From IMG/VR virus record IMGVR_UViG_3300035698_013900, positions 1 through 33,932 of that record: a stretch of DNA of 33,932 bases, one strand, 5' to 3'. The translations under genes were made by a program, and so were the position numbers. This document shows positions 6,061 to 17,300 of this stretch, piece after piece. This DNA is from a virus. A model generated the notes under the pieces. It had not been told where the DNA came from, made no database searches, and worked only from the letters and a program-made list of their open reading frames with translations. Position 1 is the stretch's first letter. Every line of letters starts with the position of its first letter.

Positions 6061-9006
6061 TTATGACGGTATACCATACGGCGCAGTCGGTACAGGAATT
6101 GTTGCTGTTGTCCAACCTCTATTTGTTCCCTTGCAATAGCGCACACAGTCAAGAACACTTATAATAAAAGATTCTTCCAACCAGCCTCCCATATGATTTT
6201 GAGCGTTTCCAATTATAGCACTTCGCTGATTTTCAGAAGAAACTTTTAACACGCCATCTATATACAATCTAAGAGTGTTTCCAGTTCCCGAAACAGCAAT
6301 CCATGCCCATATACCTCCTACAAAACTAAACGATGTTTGAAGTACGCTTTTAGCCTCAAACTGAAAGGTAATAGTTTTGTTATGATTCTCCTTAAAACTA
6401 TAATACCCACTCGTACCACCGATTACCCCCCATATAAGTACATTTGATTTATCTCCCAATTGGTTATACCAAAAATCAACAGTAAAATCATCTGTAGTGG
6501 TTAAGGTAAAATCACTTGAAGCTTCCGAAACAAGACTGTCATTAGCTAAATATACGCCTGCTGTTCCCCATTTTTTGAATGTAGTGGTTAGTTCTGGATT
6601 ACCTGCGCCAACACTATACGTATGAGTACTACCACCCACGGACGTATCAGTAAAAACCTGCGAACCATTCGCTCCGTCAAAAGGCAATAATAATTTTGTA
6701 TAAGAATCGTTCCCCGACAAAACAGGAGAAACATCTATTGCATAATTACTACCTCGTGTTATTGCAAACACACTATCTGCTGTCTTAGTTGACAACTTAA
6801 CAGCATTATATAATTCAGTAGTATTGAGGAGATTAATGCTGCTATTATCACTTATCCGTGAATCCATAGTCTTATCAATAATTTTTTGGGTTGCACTGCT
6901 TTCGTTACTTACAATTCTGAATCCTGTTGAACTCATGTTGAGAATCTCAACAGTCTCGGCAACAGCAATGTTGGCAGGCAATTTATATGTTAGTTCTGAT
7001 GTTCCAATATTATAGTATTTTTTACCAGCTTCAATCAAACAATTGACACCGCCACCGCTTGAACTATCATCAATAATTGTATATCCACCGCCACCAGAAG
7101 AAGCTCCCCATAATAAATCTGTTCCATCAGTTGTTAATACTTGACCATTTGTACCTATAGGAAATCTAGCTGTAATATTCGAATTATTTCTAAATATTAT
7201 ATCTCCTCTAGTAGTCATAGGATCTGTAAAACCTGATGAATTAGCTTTCCAAGCCATTCCTGCACCAGCAGAACTATCTGCTGTTAATACATAATCATTA
7301 GTTCCTATACCTAATCTAGTTTGAGTAGTAGTATAAACTTCTAAATCACCTTTAGTAGTTAAATTACCACCTCCACCACTTCCTGTTTTCCATTCAGGAG
7401 CAGTTGCTCCACTATTCATAGTTAATACTTGGTCAGCAGTTCCTTTAGCAAGTCTAGCGGTAACTCCTGATGCTCTATAATATGTATCTCCATCCGCATC
7501 ACTACCTATTACTAACCCTGCTGAGGTTCCTGTTATACTAGCGGAAATACTATTAGTAACTTCTAAGTCAGTAAACCAACCTTTAGTTATCCCAGTACCT
7601 GTTGAACCTATATCTCCTTTAAATTTTAAATTAGAACCATCATAAGTTAATCCTGTTGTTCCTTCAATAGTACCGTCACCTGTCCATACACCTATTTGAT
7701 TATCTACAGGAGTACCTACTTTAGAAATATCTCCCCCACTACTTCCACCTACTATTCTCCATTTAGCACTATCATAAATTAAAATAATTAAACTATTATC
7801 AGGAATAATATAATCACTCCCATCACTTGTAACTATATTACCTGTATTTTTAATAGTAATATTTCTTGCGGAATTATTAGGATATAAATAAACTATATTA
7901 CTAGCAGTATTACCATTTATAGTAACAAGATCATCATCTAAGTCACTCTCACCATCTACTGAATGAAAACCTTGAGTAACAGTAATAACACCTGCACTAA
8001 TAGTTAATTCTGTAGAAACTGACATTAATAACTGAGTTAAAGTCTTATCTGTTAAAGTCTGAGGTTCTGATGTACCTACTATATCCCCTGAAGGAACTAC
8101 TTTACAATCTATCAAATCCCCATTAGCATCCCATTTAGAAAAATAATCTGCTGTTCCGCTTGTACCAGTAATAAATTCTGTATCAGTACCACTTTTAGTC
8201 ATATTAGTTAACATATTTAACTCTGTAACATCTAACGTAGCACCATCTAATATATTTAATTCAGCAGTAGAAAGTGTAGCACCATCTAATATATCAACCT
8301 CTGCAAGAGTTAAAGCACTTGTAGACTGCACTAAATTTGTCGTAGCATTTCCTGCATCAGGTAAACTTATAACAGTATTTTGACCATGCTCAAGTATATT
8401 TAAATTTACTGTAGTATCCCCAAACTGATCTTCACATGTTATATTAAACAAACCTTTTAATGATGTCGGAGGATAAACTGAAAGTAAACCAGCTACTCCA
8501 CTGCTATTACCTGTCCTCAAAGCATCTGAATTTAAATATCTAAAACCTGTAACATCTTTATTAGAGTCTACAAGAACTGTTTTACTTGCTGAAACAATTC
8601 CTTCTGTAATACCTGATAATTTTAATACATCAGTATTAGCACTAACCCCTGTTTGAAAATCAGAGACTTTTGAAGCAGTAATAGCTTTAACAGCAAGTTT
8701 AGTCACATCGACATATTCTATAGTAACATCATCTACTAAAGCTGTTGAAGCGGTGATTAAAGAATCTATTGTAGTTGAACTATATGTAGTAGTTAGACTA
8801 CTTGAGTCATTTTTAATGATTGAAACTAATTGATAATCTGTAGAACCTGGAGTATTATCTAAACATAACCAATATTTATTAGGTGAACTTGTATCTAAAA
8901 CTAAGTCCATTACTCTAACACCCTGAACAGAAGACGAGGTAGGTTTAATACCTGAGAAATCTCCCTGCCATTTTTTTATTGTAATATCATGTAATTGTAT
9001 TGTCAT
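6061..9006 (-). CDS. Long tail fibre with a C-terminal LamG/concanavalin-like domain (981 aa)
   Basis: The start MTIQLHDITIKKW follows an AAAGGGG site. The N-terminal 100 residues probably attach the fibre to the tail. The stalk shows spaced repeats: three ILDGAT-type units around residues 235-265 (VDILDGATLSTAELNILDG), and later TTKGDLEVY/TTRGDIIF units paired with RLGIGTNDYVLTAD and RFPIGTNGQVLTTD, a widespread fibre-stalk pattern. Gly-rich hinges (GGGGN, SSGGGG) separate the segments. Residues about 770-975 look like a LamG-type jelly roll: FDGANGSQVFTD, DDFTVDFWYNQ, GIWAWIAVSGTGNTLRLYIDG and a final VRYCKGTNRGW. In phages this domain binds glycans or other cell-surface ligands. It is the largest adsorption protein here and probably the main side or central fibre (inference). 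Confidence 0.75.
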   Translation of the reverse strand: MTIQLHDITIKKWQGDFSGIKPTSSSVQGVRVMDLVLDTSSPNKYWLCLDNTPGSTDYQLVSIIKNDSSSLTTTYSSTTIDSLITASTALVDDVTIEYVDVTKLAVKAITASKVSDFQTGVSANTDVLKLSGITEGIVSASKTVLVDSNKDVTGFRYLNSDALRTGNSSGVAGLLSVYPPTSLKGLFNITCEDQFGDTTVNLNILEHGQNTVISLPDAGNATTNLVQSTSALTLAEVDILDGATLSTAELNILDGATLDVTELNMLTNMTKSGTDTEFITGTSGTADYFSKWDANGDLIDCKVVPSGDIVGTSEPQTLTDKTLTQLLMSVSTELTISAGVITVTQGFHSVDGESDLDDDLVTINGNTASNIVYLYPNNSARNITIKNTGNIVTSDGSDYIIPDNSLIILIYDSAKWRIVGGSSGGDISKVGTPVDNQIGVWTGDGTIEGTTGLTYDGSNLKFKGDIGSTGTGITKGWFTDLEVTNSISASITGTSAGLVIGSDADGDTYYRASGVTARLAKGTADQVLTMNSGATAPEWKTGSGGGGNLTTKGDLEVYTTTQTRLGIGTNDYVLTADSSAGAGMAWKANSSGFTDPMTTRGDIIFRNNSNITARFPIGTNGQVLTTDGTDLLWGASSGGGGYTIIDDSSSGGGVNCLIEAGKKYYNIGTSELTYKLPANIAVAETVEILNMSSTGFRIVSNESSATQKIIDKTMDSRISDNSSINLLNTTELYNAVKLSTKTADSVFAITRGSNYAIDVSPVLSGNDSYTKLLLPFDGANGSQVFTDTSVGGSTHTYSVGAGNPELTTTFKKWGTAGVYLANDSLVSEASSDFTLTTTDDFTVDFWYNQLGDKSNVLIWGVIGGTSGYYSFKENHNKTITFQFEAKSVLQTSFSFVGGIWAWIAVSGTGNTLRLYIDGVLKVSSENQRSAIIGNAQNHMGGWLEESFIISVLDCVRYCKGTNRGWTTATIPVPTAPYGIPS

Positions 9007-9018
9007 TTTACCCCTTTA

Positions 9019-10551
9019 CTATAAAAATAGTAGACTACCTTTAAAATCTATAACACTAATTGCTCCATCTAACACATCCAGTGTACCATCTATAACATTT
9101 TCATCTTCACCTATGCTTATTAATCTATACTCTTGACCAACATTTGTCAACCTAGTTAAAGCGAGAAAATCATAGTTAACTACAACATCAGTACTCTCAG
9201 CGGAATAATTTATTGTTAAACCATTTAATAAACACTTATAACATTCTCCTGTAGAAGAAAGAATTAAAGGAACTTTTATAATATTATTTGTATTATTCAA
9301 TTCAGATTGCCAACTACCAGTACATTTAATACTATACATAGATAAATTTTTCTCAAAAAGAACTCTTGAACCTATATCATAAGCTATCTCTCTTGAAGGT
9401 ATATATACATTATCTTCAATAATAGATTTTATACCATATAAAGAAAATAAAGCCTGATTTGATACAAGAACCTCTATTCTATCATCAGACCTCTCATTAT
9501 CTTTCATAAAAGATATTGCTGCAACATTTCTACTAATACCAAATATATTTGCGTCTTTCATTAAAGGAGTTTGATTAAAGTCAAACCCGCCTTTCACTCC
9601 TGTACCTAAAGAACTTATTCTCTCACCTATTGGAGAAGACACATTACCGTAAATCTTTACATCATAAACTAATTGATAAGTATTACCTAATGTATACGTA
9701 CCATTAAATCTTATTGTTAAATTAACACCTTCTACATTAGTAATTACAGCACTTGATGCACCTTCATATATCTCAACTACTCCTGTGTAAGCTACATCTT
9801 CAGTAACAGGAGTAGTCATAGCAACTATTACATCTATAGCATCAGTTGAAACAGGTGCAAATAATCCATCCTGTCTCTCTACTATAGTAATCATATCCAT
9901 CTCAGTTTTAGTTAAATATCTACCTCGTACTCTACAAACTGAAGCTAATGGTGTTGAAGATATCTCAAAAGGCTGTACATCTGTAATATCACTAGAAGAA
10001 AAAGTATATGTATAAGAGTCTTCAGGCGTTTTCCAAACAGAAGTAACTATTCTACCTGAACTATCTATATCAAGATTCTGTTTACAAGCTCTAGCTACTT
10101 TCATTAAAGCATCGGCTAAAGAATTTTCAGAAACATAAGTAGTTAAAACAACTTCAGTAGCAGAAGAAAAATCATATAGTCCAGACTTCAATCCTCCATA
10201 TGTTGTCACTAAATCAGTTAAAATATAATAACCTGTTTTATCTGTATAAGTACCTGTAACTACTGGTATATTAGTTAATGAGTCCAGATAAGAAATTACT
10301 GTAATATCTAAAACTTTCTTTCCCTCACAATCTGTAGCAGGCGTAACAACATTAATAACTCCTCCAAACACCTTTTCCTCTGATAATACCTCATCAATAT
10401 ATCTATCTACATAAAGACTTAATTGATGACCTACGTATGATATACTATCATTAGTATACTTATCATTTAAATTATCTAATTTAACAGAGGCTGAAGCTTT
10501 AGACTCTGATCTATTAACCGTATAACTAATTATATCTTTTTTATCAAACAT
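9019..10551 (-). CDS. Tail hub / baseplate-like structural protein (510 aa)
   Basis: This 510-residue protein is mainly beta-stranded. The N-terminal region (about 1-120: ISYTVNRSESKASASVKLDN, VGHQLSLYVD, KVFGGVIN, KVLDITVISYLDSL) follows the order of strands seen in gp27-like/Tal-type tail hubs, where short segments describe a reference frame and a displaced module. It is followed by LTDLVTTYG, ENSLADALMKVARACKQNLDIDSSG and QPFEISSTPLASVCRVRGRY, also typical of hub domains. The C-terminal part is variable. In siphophages the hub closes the distal end of the tail tube and holds the fibres. Its place between the tape measure and the large fibre gene fits. No lysin domain is visible, so I do not call it a tail lysin. 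Confidence 0.55.
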   Translation of the reverse strand: MFDKKDIISYTVNRSESKASASVKLDNLNDKYTNDSISYVGHQLSLYVDRYIDEVLSEEKVFGGVINVVTPATDCEGKKVLDITVISYLDSLTNIPVVTGTYTDKTGYYILTDLVTTYGGLKSGLYDFSSATEVVLTTYVSENSLADALMKVARACKQNLDIDSSGRIVTSVWKTPEDSYTYTFSSSDITDVQPFEISSTPLASVCRVRGRYLTKTEMDMITIVERQDGLFAPVSTDAIDVIVAMTTPVTEDVAYTGVVEIYEGASSAVITNVEGVNLTIRFNGTYTLGNTYQLVYDVKIYGNVSSPIGERISSLGTGVKGGFDFNQTPLMKDANIFGISRNVAAISFMKDNERSDDRIEVLVSNQALFSLYGIKSIIEDNVYIPSREIAYDIGSRVLFEKNLSMYSIKCTGSWQSELNNTNNIIKVPLILSSTGECYKCLLNGLTINYSAESTDVVVNYDFLALTRLTNVGQEYRLISIGEDENVIDGTLDVLDGAISVIDFKGSLLFL

Positions 10552-10577
10552 AAAACTGCCTCTACTTAATTAGCAAG

Positions 10578-10591
10578 TGCACATGTGTGCA
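10578..10591. repeat. Short inverted repeat between two tail genes
   Basis: The sequence has TGCACA, a two-base spacer, then TGTGCA, in the 46-base gap between the 256-aa and 510-aa genes. No T-run follows on the minus strand, so it is not an obvious terminator. It could be a small RNA hairpin or a protein site, or chance. Confidence 0.3.
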
Positions 10592-10597
10592 TAAATT

Positions 10598-11368
10598 TTA
10601 AACTCCTTTAAGAGCATGTATAAGTAAATTATCAAAATCAGGTGTATAAGAAAACATTGTTTTAACCATCTTATTCTTCTCATTACGTATCATTTTTGAT
10701 AAAGAATTATTTACTATTATACATTCTATCTCCCCACAACCTAAATGACCTAAAGCATAACACCAATTTAATCTGTATAACTTAGGATCTTTAATATACT
10801 CCCTAAAATAAACTTGTGCCTTTGCTATATGCTCAAGTGTACACATAGGACACTGATGTATAAGAGACTTCTTTTTAGACTTTATTTTAAAATCAGGGTT
10901 ATATTTTTTATGACTTAGTTTTTTTACAAATTCTTTTCCTGTTAAAGGCACTAATGAAGCCAAATTTCTACCTGTACCTCCAATATTATACATATCTAAA
11001 ATTATAGCTATTCCATCCCCATACCCTTTACAACTAGAACAACCAGAATCTAAACTATCTGAAAGTTCTGGATAAACTTTTCTAACAATATCATAATATT
11101 TATAGAAATTCCTTTTTCTCTCTTCACTAATATAAGAAAGAATAGAGATAGGATGAGATTTATTTTGAAGTAGATATTTATTATCATATAAATTTATCAT
11201 GCCATATGGATCACTATCCTCTAATAATTCTACAAATTCATCTTGAGAAAGTTCATTTATTCTAAACATATCTACTTTCTCACATTTTCCGTAGAATTCT
11301 TTCAGCTTATATGTAACATCAAGTTTCTTTTCTCTTATTAATTGTGCTAGTTCTATATTTGTTTTCAT
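10598..11368 (-). CDS. Cys/His-rich tail-module protein of unknown function (256 aa)
   Basis: This 256-residue, Lys-rich protein sits within the tail-tip genes. Two CxxC pairs are visible (C110/C113 in CSSCKGYGDG; C173/C176 in HQCPMC), followed by a patterned segment with H180, C203, H208, C211 and C216 (CTLEHIAKAQ and then NWCYALGHLGCGEIE). The arrangement CxxC...H...A...GHL...E.E recalls helical metal-binding segments I have seen in other phage tail-region proteins, and a zinc or iron-sulfur site is plausible. No known enzyme signature is present. It lies between the Cys-rich 859-aa protein and the hub, so it may be a tail-tip component or assembly factor (inference). The ribosome binding site is AAGGAA. 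Confidence 0.55.
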   Translation of the reverse strand: MKTNIELAQLIREKKLDVTYKLKEFYGKCEKVDMFRINELSQDEFVELLEDSDPYGMINLYDNKYLLQNKSHPISILSYISEERKRNFYKYYDIVRKVYPELSDSLDSGCSSCKGYGDGIAIILDMYNIGGTGRNLASLVPLTGKEFVKKLSHKKYNPDFKIKSKKKSLIHQCPMCTLEHIAKAQVYFREYIKDPKLYRLNWCYALGHLGCGEIECIIVNNSLSKMIRNEKNKMVKTMFSYTPDFDNLLIHALKGV

Positions 11369-11377
11369 TTTTATTCC

Positions 11378-13957
11378 TTATGCGAGATTGGTTCTTTCGC
11401 CAATACTATATAAAGGGTTTACAGTCTCATGGAAGTAAAATTTCAATTCAGCTTGATAAGGATAAGTAGCCCCATCACAAAAACTACATGGGCCAATATT
11501 TTCACTACGAGAAGTATGTCCTCTAAGCTGTTGAAAACCATAAGGTTTACCGCTTATACTATCTGTTCCTTCCACATTCAACATAGAACTGCCACTCCGC
11601 TTTGAAACAGCATAGTAATTATTGATCATCCAGTAATCCAGTGGATTTGTTACCTGTGAAGTATGGCTTGTTATTTCACACCGTCTAAAACAGCGGTCTG
11701 TAGTATAATAAGGTGCTTCTAGTGCACTTACTCCAAAAGAGCTGCTAATAGTTGCACCGTAAGGTACATTCCATTGTTTTTCTCGTGTAGTAACTGCCCA
11801 ACCGCACTCTATCCAAACATCAAAATAACCAGTTGTAGGTGGAGATTCACAACAACAAGGTATACATTCAAAATTCCATTGATGTACTGCTGCCTTATAA
11901 GCTACTATAATTTCACCAAAAGCATTTTTAACTTCTTTTACTTCTGGCTCTGCTATTATATGAATAGTTTCTAAATCTTTATAACCACAACCTGCTCCTT
12001 CACCACATAAATTCCATTCATCCATACCTCTTTGTGTAGATATCTCAGCAATAGCTGCATCAAGATTTGCCATATCAGTATAAGGAGGACTAGTAAATAA
12101 AGATACAGGTGCACATGACGCTAGTACACCTTCACATAAAGTTGCAACATCAGCATCCCCACAAAGTGTCAACTCTTCTACAGCGTCTTTCATAATCCCA
12201 CAGCAACATTTATAAACCATTTTAGTAAAGGTTAGATTATCTATAGAATTTATTTTTCCTTCAGGAGGCGTATAATTAGCTGTTCCACATGTCTTAGTAC
12301 TATGACACTCTAATGCAAGTTCTGCCGTTTCTACCTCAGCTATACTATCTTCCTCAAGACCAAATTGTTCTCCTACACAATCAGTACCATCAGTACATCC
12401 TCCTGTATCATATGTAGCACAAAATAAATTAGCTCTTAAATCATTTAATTCATCCTGTAATGCTTCCTCTCCATCATCACCATCACTTCCACTAGCTTCA
12501 ATGAAACCATCAATTGTAGCTATAATAGTACCATGCTGTTCTTGAATAATCTCCCCATCTACTATCTCAGCAATAATTACATCTAAAGTATTAGGTAAAA
12601 CTACTGGATGAACTGTCTGAGATTTAATAGAAGGTGAATATGTCTCACCATCCGCAATTTTCACTCTATTACCATCAGCATCTAATTCATAGTCAGGAGG
12701 CTTATATACACACTCAAGATATATAAATTTAGCATTTGAAGATATGTTAACTGAAGACAGATAAAAATATATATCATTTATTATAGCTTCACCTTTTTTA
12801 ACTACATAACCTCCACCTTCTTTATCTGATACATCAAAAAAACCTTCATAAGCACCCCCTAGACTAGAATTTCCTTCTCCTACAAACCAAGGAAAGGTGA
12901 AATTTGCTGGTAGACCATATTTCTGTTTGAACACAGGGAAAACAGCCTCTTCTGTCCCTAGTTTATCTTCAGAGATTAACTCCTTACCTATCGGTACACC
13001 TAAAGCATTAATAAGCTGCCCTTTTAAAGGTTCTTGCTTTAAACCATCCAAATAAACGTTACCTGAATAAACCTTACAATTCTCTAAAGCACCTGAATAC
13101 GGAAAAGGTTCTGGAGACAGTAACATACAGGAATAAGTTTTACCTACAGGTACTGAATCAACTATATCAACCATAACTGATGCTTCTTTTATAACAGTTT
13201 CATCCAAAGTAGGATACCTCTTATTACCCCAAACAGCTTTAGCTTTAATCTGATATCCACCTAAACCTGTTTTTACAGTTATTTTATTAAGAGTACCTTC
13301 CCATATGTCATAACCATCTTCTTTATCATATGTATCATGTAAATCTGTTTTCCAAGTTAATGGCTCTAGTGAGCCACTTGCATCTGCTGGAGATATAATT
13401 ATAGCTCCTACAGTCAGCGTATTATAATAACTATCTGCCGGAGATACATAAAATCTTATTTTTAATTCTTTATTTAAATCGCTAGGCACACTTATATCTA
13501 AACCAGTTTTACTATAAAAAACCCCATCATATCTAATTTCACCATACATCTCTGTAACAGGAGATAACGAATAACTATCTCCTCCACTCCCACTGTAAGG
13601 AACTAATTCAAACATCCAAATAATTGATGAATCTGAACTACCTCCAACACCATCAAAAGCATAAACTCTCCAATAATATACATCATAATCTAAACCAGTA
13701 AAAGAATACGTTAAATCTGCTGTCTTACAGGACATAACAGAAGACCCTGTAAAAGAATCATTAGTAGCAAGTTGTACTACATAAAAAGAAGCGTCTGTAA
13801 CAACTTTCCAAACAACAGTCTTAGCAGATAAACCTACAGTTCTGGATTTATTAATAGGAGAAACTAAAATAGGTGCCATTAATTTTTTTACTGGATTAAA
13901 TATAGAACTGTCATCATAATCAATATTAGCATTCTCTTCATACTGTTTGTAACTCAT
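11378..13957 (-). CDS. Minor tail / tail-tip protein with an N-terminal Fn3-like domain and Cys-rich C-terminal half (859 aa)
   Basis: Residues about 30-120 read as a fibronectin type III-like sandwich (VLVSPINKS, KTVVWKVVTDASFYVVQLATN, YYWRVYAFDGVGG). Long beta-rich segments follow, with an Asp/Glu-rich turn around residue 490 (ASGSDGDDGEE). The C-terminal half is unusually rich in cysteine for a phage structural protein: KCCCG, CIPCCCE, CFRRCE and many scattered single residues. These could bind metal or form disulfides outside the cell. The ATG directly abuts the stop of the upstream 126-aa gene (TAAATG), so translation is probably coupled. Its place after the tape measure suits a large tail-tip protein analogous to gpJ-type or Dit/Tal partners, but there is no family match. 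Confidence 0.55.
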   Translation of the reverse strand: MSYKQYEENANIDYDDSSIFNPVKKLMAPILVSPINKSRTVGLSAKTVVWKVVTDASFYVVQLATNDSFTGSSVMSCKTADLTYSFTGLDYDVYYWRVYAFDGVGGSSDSSIIWMFELVPYSGSGGDSYSLSPVTEMYGEIRYDGVFYSKTGLDISVPSDLNKELKIRFYVSPADSYYNTLTVGAIIISPADASGSLEPLTWKTDLHDTYDKEDGYDIWEGTLNKITVKTGLGGYQIKAKAVWGNKRYPTLDETVIKEASVMVDIVDSVPVGKTYSCMLLSPEPFPYSGALENCKVYSGNVYLDGLKQEPLKGQLINALGVPIGKELISEDKLGTEEAVFPVFKQKYGLPANFTFPWFVGEGNSSLGGAYEGFFDVSDKEGGGYVVKKGEAIINDIYFYLSSVNISSNAKFIYLECVYKPPDYELDADGNRVKIADGETYSPSIKSQTVHPVVLPNTLDVIIAEIVDGEIIQEQHGTIIATIDGFIEASGSDGDDGEEALQDELNDLRANLFCATYDTGGCTDGTDCVGEQFGLEEDSIAEVETAELALECHSTKTCGTANYTPPEGKINSIDNLTFTKMVYKCCCGIMKDAVEELTLCGDADVATLCEGVLASCAPVSLFTSPPYTDMANLDAAIAEISTQRGMDEWNLCGEGAGCGYKDLETIHIIAEPEVKEVKNAFGEIIVAYKAAVHQWNFECIPCCCESPPTTGYFDVWIECGWAVTTREKQWNVPYGATISSSFGVSALEAPYYTTDRCFRRCEITSHTSQVTNPLDYWMINNYYAVSKRSGSSMLNVEGTDSISGKPYGFQQLRGHTSRSENIGPCSFCDGATYPYQAELKFYFHETVNPLYSIGERTNLA

Positions 13958-14338
13958 TTATATACCCCAATTAATGGTAGAAGTCAAATTAAATTTACCT
14001 GATACAGAAAAATTACGTGCTCTAACTCTAGGGGGCTCTAATGTTAAAAATTTTACTAAACAACTCTCTCCCCAATAACCTATGAAAGTACATGACTGGT
14101 CTGTAGCAAGAATAAAAAAATCTAATATTGCAATATATTCAGCTTGAGTATTACCTTCCATACTCCAAATAAGAATGCTGTCACCATCATATACTGTAGG
14201 TGTAGAATGCAAAGCAGTACCTCCAGCAGTCTTAACTGAAGTAAATCTTTTTATAGGCACAGGCAATTCGTAAGAAAACTGTAAAGGCAATGTTAAAAGA
14301 GACCCATTCAATATTTGTATAGTAGCTTCGTTAGCCAT
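13958..14338 (-). CDS. Small tail-tip protein, possibly Dit/minor-tail-like (126 aa)
   Basis: This 126-residue beta-rich protein starts two bases after the tape measure stop, behind an AGGGGATAAAA site. It has strands LTLPLQFSYELPVP, a segment DSILIWSMEGN, a helix EYIAILDFFILAT, and a final SGKFNLTSTINWGI. The layout (N-terminal strand pair, short helix, C-terminal antiparallel strands) is what is expected of the first tail-tip protein encoded after the tape measure in siphophages, equivalent in position to lambda gpM or Gram-positive-phage Dit. The assignment rests mainly on position; the sequence itself gives no certain family. Confidence 0.55.
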   Translation of the reverse strand: MANEATIQILNGSLLTLPLQFSYELPVPIKRFTSVKTAGGTALHSTPTVYDGDSILIWSMEGNTQAEYIAILDFFILATDQSCTFIGYWGESCLVKFLTLEPPRVRARNFSVSGKFNLTSTINWGI

Positions 14339-14340
14339 TT

Positions 14341-17300
14341 TTATCCCCTAGATATTTTTTTTAGTCTTTCATTTACAACAGCGTTAGAGATAGCAACCAT
14401 ATCTTTTTTAACTGCTGCCACATTAAAATATTTCCCTGCATCTATTCTAAAATCGAAATTAATTGGTGCAGGATCCATACTCTTTGTTAAATCAGTATAA
14501 ATACCTACTAAAGTTTTATTAACCGTCTCAAGAGCATTAAAACTTTTATCTCCTAAAACCTTTAAAGGTTCATTTAATTCTAATGATTCTAATAACTGAA
14601 GTACACGAGGCATAATATCTCCAATAATATCAGGCACATTCTCAGGAGGTGTAAATAAAAGAGTCTTTAATAAACTAGCTATTTCACCTAATCCACCTAT
14701 AGGGCTAACAGTATCTACACTATCTAATCCTTCTCTACTATAATTATAGGTATCTTTTACACCTTTAATAGGATCAGCTTTATCTAAATCCTCCAATGCT
14801 TTTTCACCATATAATTTTTCTGCGATACTTCTAATATCCTGTAGTACTTCAAAATCTCCTTCTTCACCTATATCCTGTATCCCATCTCTTATTTGTCTAA
14901 GCATTCCAGGAAAAAAACTTAACTGTTCAGGCATTTTACTCATAGCAGAAATAAATCGGTCATTTGAATAGCCTTCATCTTTAAGATTAGCATATAAAAA
15001 CTCCATATGCTTCAAAGGTATATTCTGTTGTTCTGATATACCTGCTAAGACTTTAGCTATTCTAGGATCATCTCCCTCTGTAGCTCCTGTAGGAGCTACT
15101 TTTCTAACTTCATTAAAAAAAGGAGCTAGATCAAAAAACCATCGTGCCTCACCTTTCTCTAATTCTTTCAATCTAGCAGTACGTTCTGTACCTTCTAAAT
15201 TTCTAAGAATACTCTGAGAAAGTTTTTCCTTCTTAAACGCTTTAAGTTGTTTAGGTTTTAAATCTCTACCTAATTTCTCCTGTTGTATAGCTACTTCTTT
15301 TGCTAAAAAGGCATCTTGTTTATCTTTATTAAAATCATCTTCTTCTTTAAGAATTTGCTCTGCTCTATTAGCTATCGCATCCTCCCTAACTTTTTTTGCA
15401 TCATAATCATCTTCTGGATGACTAAAAGGATTAAGGTTAAGTTTTTTAACTAACCACCATACTCCTGCAATTAATTTAGCAAGAGAACCTACAACAGTAT
15501 TTAATAAAGGCTGAAAAGTATCTTGTAATTCTCCTAAAATACCTGTCAATTTAGTCTCCACAGGTTCACTAAAAGCCTCTAAAGCAGCATTTAAATTTTT
15601 CTGTGCTAAACCTAACTCTTCTTTTCTCTGTACTGCTGCTTTACGAATGCCTTTAAGCATTTCTATAAACAGTTTACCAGTTAGTTTACCTTCCTTATTA
15701 GCCAATAAGGCATTAATATTTTTATCAAATAAAGGACTTTGTTTATATATAGCATTTATGGCTTCTTCATTACCTTTATTAGTAGCAATCTGAGTTATTA
15801 ACTCATTGATCTTTTTAATAGTAGCATCTGTTTTTCTCTCTGTATCCATCCTCTTCATATATTCTACTAATTCTGTAGATTGAAATTGAGTTACCCCGCC
15901 TTCACCAATTTTTAATCTTGAGATTCTTTTAAGTTCCAATAACATTTTCTCTTGAGTTTTTAAAGTATCTTCTGTTATAGTTTCATTTTCAGTTATCTCT
16001 TTATTTTTTTGAGTTACTTCACCTTGTATATATTGGGTTGCACCTGGAACATGGGCTAAAAAATAATCTACTACTTTCATCTGTTGTGCTAAATCACCTT
16101 TTTCACCAGCAGCAGTATACCCTTGTTTCCCCTGTATATCTGATAACTTAACACCAAATGCATCCATTAACTTATCAACTAATTTAGTATAATATTTAAG
16201 TTTCTCTTCTTCAGCCACTTTATCATCAAGAATAATTTTACTTTTCTCTGGAGATATATGGGCACCCATTTCCATACCTCTCTGGGCAATATAAGACTTA
16301 TCAATTACTTTTGATAGATTATCTGATCTTATAGCAATAAGCTCTCTATTTCTTTTTATTTCAGCTAAATGTAAAGCTCTCTCTTTAGCTAATTTTTTAT
16401 CCTCAGTTGCTTTAACAAATTTTTTCTCTCTATCAGTAGCATCTCTCTGAGCTTTAGCACTTCGTGTGACAATACGTTTTTGCTTTGCAAGTTGTTTAGT
16501 TAAATATCTTAATTGTCTACCAAGAAAAACAAATTCGTTTTTAAGCTTATCTCTGTCTTCACCTCTAGGCATACCTATTAAACGCCATTTTATATCACGT
16601 CTTTCTTTTCTTTTAGATTCTATCTCACTCTTTATAGACTGATATTTACCAGAAGCTTTAGAAGAGACTGCTTTCTCTGCTGAAACAAAAGATTTTAACT
16701 TACTAAGTTTATCACTATATATTTTATTCTCAGATTCTTTAGATTTTTTTAAACGATAATTATTAATACTATCAGTAAGTCTTTTACTTTCAGAACTATA
16801 ACGACTAAATTTAAATAGTAATATCTCCAACTCTTCTTCTGCTGCACTCTTTGATAAACTAACACTAAGTTTCAATTTATTTCTCTGTATCTCTAAACTT
16901 AAATCTGCTATCTTTTTCTCATAACCTACCTGAGTTAATAGATATTTTTCTTTATTTTCTGTTTCCTTACTTATAAAATTACCCGTTGCATCACGTATTT
17001 TCTGTATTTTCTTCAATTCAACATATGCTTCTTTAGATGATATATTTGCCAAATCCTCATTAGCTGCTACAAATTCATTCATCCATTTGGTATGCTCTTT
17101 AGTTAATTTTATAGCATTTTCTATCTCTTCATCTTTTCTCTCTGCTAATGCTAATGTCTCTGATACAATATCTAAATTTTTCTTTTGTATAGCTAATTCT
17201 TCTAAAGAAAGTTTTATGATATTCTCTTTACTTTTAATAATTACAAGTGATTGTTCTTCTATTACAGCAGTATAAGCTCTCTCTAATGCTTCTCTTTTAC

